Positions 61,716 through 64,000 of a DNA stretch of 64,000 bases are shown here, one piece after another. The notes beneath the pieces are model-generated. The model saw nothing but the letters and a program-made list of their open reading frames with translations, did no database searches and had not been told where the DNA came from. This DNA comes from Odoribacter sp. AF15-53 (GTDB lineage Bacteria > Bacteroidota > Bacteroidia > Bacteroidales > Marinifilaceae): NCBI RefSeq assembly GCF_003479425.1, contig NZ_QUHC01000005.1, positions 310,001-374,000 of the forward strand. Direction: 5' to 3'. The number at the start of each line of letters is the position of its first letter. The stretch's first letter is position 1. The translations under genes and the position numbers were made by a program.

Positions 61716-62260
61716 ATTTTTGCTTCAATACACGGTAATTGATAGAGTGATAGTTGTTTGTTAATGTAGAGTTCAATAATGACTACTTGGTTATTAATTG
61801 ATGACTACTTGAATAGTACCTTCATGAAGCTTATAGATACTTTATAGAAACCTTATATGAAGCTTATATTAAATAAGCTTTATAAAGTGTATTTATAAAT
61901 TATTGAAAATATAGTTATAGGTAGTGATACAGTAGTCAGTAGGTATTAAGGACAAATCCAGTATTGAACTCTTCATAAATTGGCAATGATATCTGTACGA
62001 AAATTTGTATTGGTCGATGAAAGGCAACGTGTTTACAGATATTTTTGATATATTTGATGTAGTCTGAAGGTATTTAATTGACTACAAATAGATTAAAAGA
62101 AACTCGCATGAGAATGGGCAACGGATAAGAAATTGGTAAAGTGCTTTGATACACTATATTTCTCATGCTGTCAAACAACTCTTATTTGTTTGCAAATATA
62201 ATATTATTGCAGGTAATAATCAAAAATAACGAGGTTTATTTTCATTTTTACCTGCTGATA
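61716..62260. other. AT-rich non-coding stretch with nested repeats
   Basis: No convincing gene in any frame. It contains an 11-bp inverted repeat (61768-61778 and 61962-61972, AGAGTTCAATA), ATGACTACT twice (61779, 61801) with its inverse AGTAGTCA at 61931, a 12-bp direct repeat ATGAAGCTTATA (61824 and 61857), and a 9-bp inverted repeat GCATGAGAA/TTCTCATGC (62106 and 62160). The stretch lies at the boundary between the SusCD operon and a mobile-element gene pair. Confidence 0.6.
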
Positions 62261-62292
62261 TTTGTTCCGGATTATCAGATGCGATATATTTG
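62261..62292 (+). promoter_or_regulatory. Promoter of the AraC-type gene
   Basis: TTTG (62261-62264), a 20-nt spacer and TATATTTG (62285-62292) match the Bacteroidetes consensus closely. The start codon is about 97 nt downstream, leaving a leader with a CGGAG...CTCCG hairpin (62341-62372). Confidence 0.7.
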
Positions 62293-62389
62293 TAATTAGG
62301 ATTCGTACCGTGTTCCAAGCGGTTCATAAGTAACGACTTGCGGAGTTTTGGCAACAAGGGGATGCGGCTCCGTTTTATAGAAATGACTT

Positions 62390-63247
62390 ATGCAAACCGA
62401 CTTATCCATTTACAACAGTCTTCGCCCTTCCTTTATAGAAGGCGTTCACGCCGTGAAGTTCAATGCTTTGTCGGCGGTCATATCGCGTTACCGGGATTAT
62501 GCCCGCAGTTCCGAACAAATAAAAGCGTACTCGGGAGATTCTCTGCTGATGCGGGACATCGCCTCCTTGCTTGACGAAGCACCCCGTCCCATAACGAGGG
62601 AATACCAGGATTTCACCCCGTTCCTGCTTCTTCTGATGCTTTCGGAGGAATTTCATGTCGTCCATTACGTCGAGCGTCTTGTAACGTGGTATTTCGGCTA
62701 CTGTTGTGTCGATGAACTGCGGACGGTTTGCACCATTCTGTCCGAGTGTTCCTACCCGCATCACGACACGCTGCGGCTGCGGTTCAAGAATTACCTGCGT
62801 GAAGCCCGTAAGACATTGGGTATGCCCGTTGAATGTAACGCTGCTGTCATGCTGAAAATGCTCGACGCCTCTTATGAACATCTCACTCCCGCCGATGTCG
62901 GGGAGTTCGAGGAGCTGTTGCACCTGGGGGACGATTACGAGTTCATCTCCCGTGTCAAATCGAATTATCTTGCCTCGGATAACGTCACGGAACTCGCCGG
63001 GGTTTGCGGGTATTCCAGCACGATTACCTTCCGCCGGCGTTTCCAGCGGGTTTTCGGCTGCTCGGCCTCCTCGTGGTTACGTCAGCGCCGTATCGAACGT
63101 ATCGGGGAGTTGTTGCGGACGACACACTACACGTTGCAGGAAATAGCCTACATGTGCGGTTTCTCCGCCCAATCCCACTTTACGGACTTTTGCAAGCGGA
63201 ATATGGGGAGCAATCCCACTTCCATCCGCCAGGAAGGTCGGATCTGA
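62390..63247 (+). CDS. AraC family transcriptional regulator
   Basis: A 285-aa protein. The C-terminal ~95 residues carry the two AraC helix-turn-helix motifs (SDNVTELAGVCGYSSTITFR ... YTLQEIAYMCGFSAQSHFTD, then RNMGSNPTSIR). The N-terminal part has no recognised ligand domain. It is followed 105 nt later by rteC, as expected for the control region of a Bacteroides conjugative transposon. Codon use is richer in G/C than the SusCD genes before it. Confidence 0.88.
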   Translation: MQTDLSIYNSLRPSFIEGVHAVKFNALSAVISRYRDYARSSEQIKAYSGDSLLMRDIASLLDEAPRPITREYQDFTPFLLLLMLSEEFHVVHYVERLVTWYFGYCCVDELRTVCTILSECSYPHHDTLRLRFKNYLREARKTLGMPVECNAAVMLKMLDASYEHLTPADVGEFEELLHLGDDYEFISRVKSNYLASDNVTELAGVCGYSSTITFRRRFQRVFGCSASSWLRQRRIERIGELLRTTHYTLQEIAYMCGFSAQSHFTDFCKRNMGSNPTSIRQEGRI

Positions 63248-63352
63248 CATTAAAATCGGCTCCGTGATAAAAAAACGAAGAGAAAGATAAAAATCGTAAT
63301 CCGCCGGTTTTTCGATTCGCTAACTTTATACGCGAAAGTAACAAGACGGATT

Positions 63353-64000
63353 ATGATTGCATTTATAGAAAAATTAAACAGCGAAGTCCTGCGGAGTATC
63401 GAACGTATCGAATCGCGGGATACCGACGTGTTGAAAAAGTCGCTTGAAGCGTCACGTGTCCTGGGAGAAGCGTTCGACCGTTTGAAACAATATATCATCG
63501 GCTACCGTTTTCAAAACGATGACGAGGAAATAAAGTTCTTCAAAGAAATCAAACCTCGTCTTTTTTGCCGTCTGATCTATTACCGCAAGCTCTACAATAT
63601 CGAGATGAACCGTCCGGTAGGAAGTATCGAGGCACAACGGGAGTACCTGGACGCCCATGTTCGGGCCATCAACGCGTACACGCAGAAACGCCTCGACTTT
63701 ATCCGCTATTTCCGCAGCGGCGCTACACACCTGGACAGCCTCTATTTCCTGCGCGGGCAGACCGACACGGAGCAATACCTGGAAACCTTCTACTATGAAC
63801 TCGACCCGCAGTTTTCGACAAACGCGGATTTCAAGGTGGCGAAAATCCTGGCCAACGATATGTTGTCGGTTTATCTTATGGGCGAATTGGAATCACTGGA
63901 GAGCACGAACCTCCGGAACATGGTTCTGCCATTGTCTGACGTGCGTCCGACATGGCAGGACTCGAAGACGGATCTGACGGAACTTATTTACCTGCTCGAC
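63353..64000 (+). CDS. rteC: RteC domain protein (cut by window edge)
   Basis: An open frame from ATG at 63353 continues 216 codons to the window end. It reads MIAFIEKLNSEVLRSIERIE, and the segment IKFFKEIKPRLFCRLIYYRK is a hallmark of RteC, the regulator that in CTnDOT activates the excision genes in response to tetracycline signalling. Here the gene follows an AraC-type gene rather than rteA/rteB, so the trigger may differ. It indicates that a conjugative transposon continues to the right. Confidence 0.85.
   Translation, partial: MIAFIEKLNSEVLRSIERIESRDTDVLKKSLEASRVLGEAFDRLKQYIIGYRFQNDDEEIKFFKEIKPRLFCRLIYYRKLYNIEMNRPVGSIEAQREYLDAHVRAINAYTQKRLDFIRYFRSGATHLDSLYFLRGQTDTEQYLETFYYELDPQFSTNADFKVAKILANDMLSVYLMGELESLESTNLRNMVLPLSDVRPTWQDSKTDLTELIYLLD

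Noticed and set aside
1..64000. tRNA or rRNA genes, insertion sequences with transposase, or phage genes
   Set aside because: I looked on both strands and saw no cloverleaf, rRNA segment, transposase or phage structural gene that I could support.

Overview
The window looks like a chromosome segment of a Gram-negative Bacteroidales bacterium. The supporting signs are two SusC/SusD outer-membrane uptake loci, an ECF sigma/FecR pair, many lipoproteins, TAnnTTTG-type promoters, LruC and PKD-like lipoproteins, and an RteC gene. A member of the Odoribacteraceae (Butyricimonas or Odoribacter) is my best guess; that is inference from gene content, not a computed placement.

Layout. (1) 1-10150, minus strand, AT-rich: a thioredoxin-like lipoprotein, an ECF sigma factor, its FecR anti-sigma factor, SusC (with STN signalling domain), SusD, a metallopeptidase-like lipoprotein with a Gly-Thr repeat, and an edge-cut secreted protein. 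This is a regulated nutrient-uptake locus. (2) 10325-14453, minus: aspartate-semialdehyde dehydrogenase, a phosphoethanolamine transferase and an Omp85-type beta-barrel. (3) 14516-34184: the first cobalamin (B12) block. It has cobI, a riboswitch-led btuF-btuC-btuD importer (plus strand), and a ~12 kb minus-strand riboswitch operon running from a TonB receptor through an exported cobaltochelatase CbiK, a PepSY membrane protein and four corrin-ring proteins, all two-domain (CbiH-CbiC, CbiE-CbiT, CbiG-CbiF, CbiJ-CbiD). A second, divergent riboswitch drives another TonB receptor. (4) 34223-41922: an LruC lipoprotein, an exported C1 peptidase, and a dlt-like operon (DltD, MBOAT, carrier protein, adenylating ligase). 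(5) 42114-52149: the second B12 block with cbiA, cbiB, threonine-phosphate decarboxylase, cobQ, PduO-type adenosyltransferase, cobC, cobU, cobT and cobS, interrupted by a ferritin and a DUF2809 membrane protein. (6) 52150-54017: relics, namely a hipA-like fragment and a frameshifted AlbA/HATPase regulator. (7) 54140-61715: a strikingly structured non-coding region followed by a second SusC/SusD operon with DUF4843 and PKD-like lipoproteins. (8) 61716-64000: an AT-rich non-coding stretch with inverted and direct repeats, then an AraC-type regulator and a truncated RteC, probably the edge of a CTnDOT-like conjugative transposon.

Together the two B12 blocks hold nearly all steps from precorrin-2 (or its cobalt form) to adenosylcobalamin, plus outer- and inner-membrane uptake. 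Uroporphyrinogen methylation and lower-ligand (DMB) synthesis are not in the window. Several dispersed palindromic repeats separate the B12 genes.

The most unusual signal without a gene name is at about 54176-54373: a consensus promoter, a short hairpin, a ~120-nt rod of five nested stems, and a competing stem followed by seven T. It reads as either a small RNA or an attenuator upstream of the second SusC operon.
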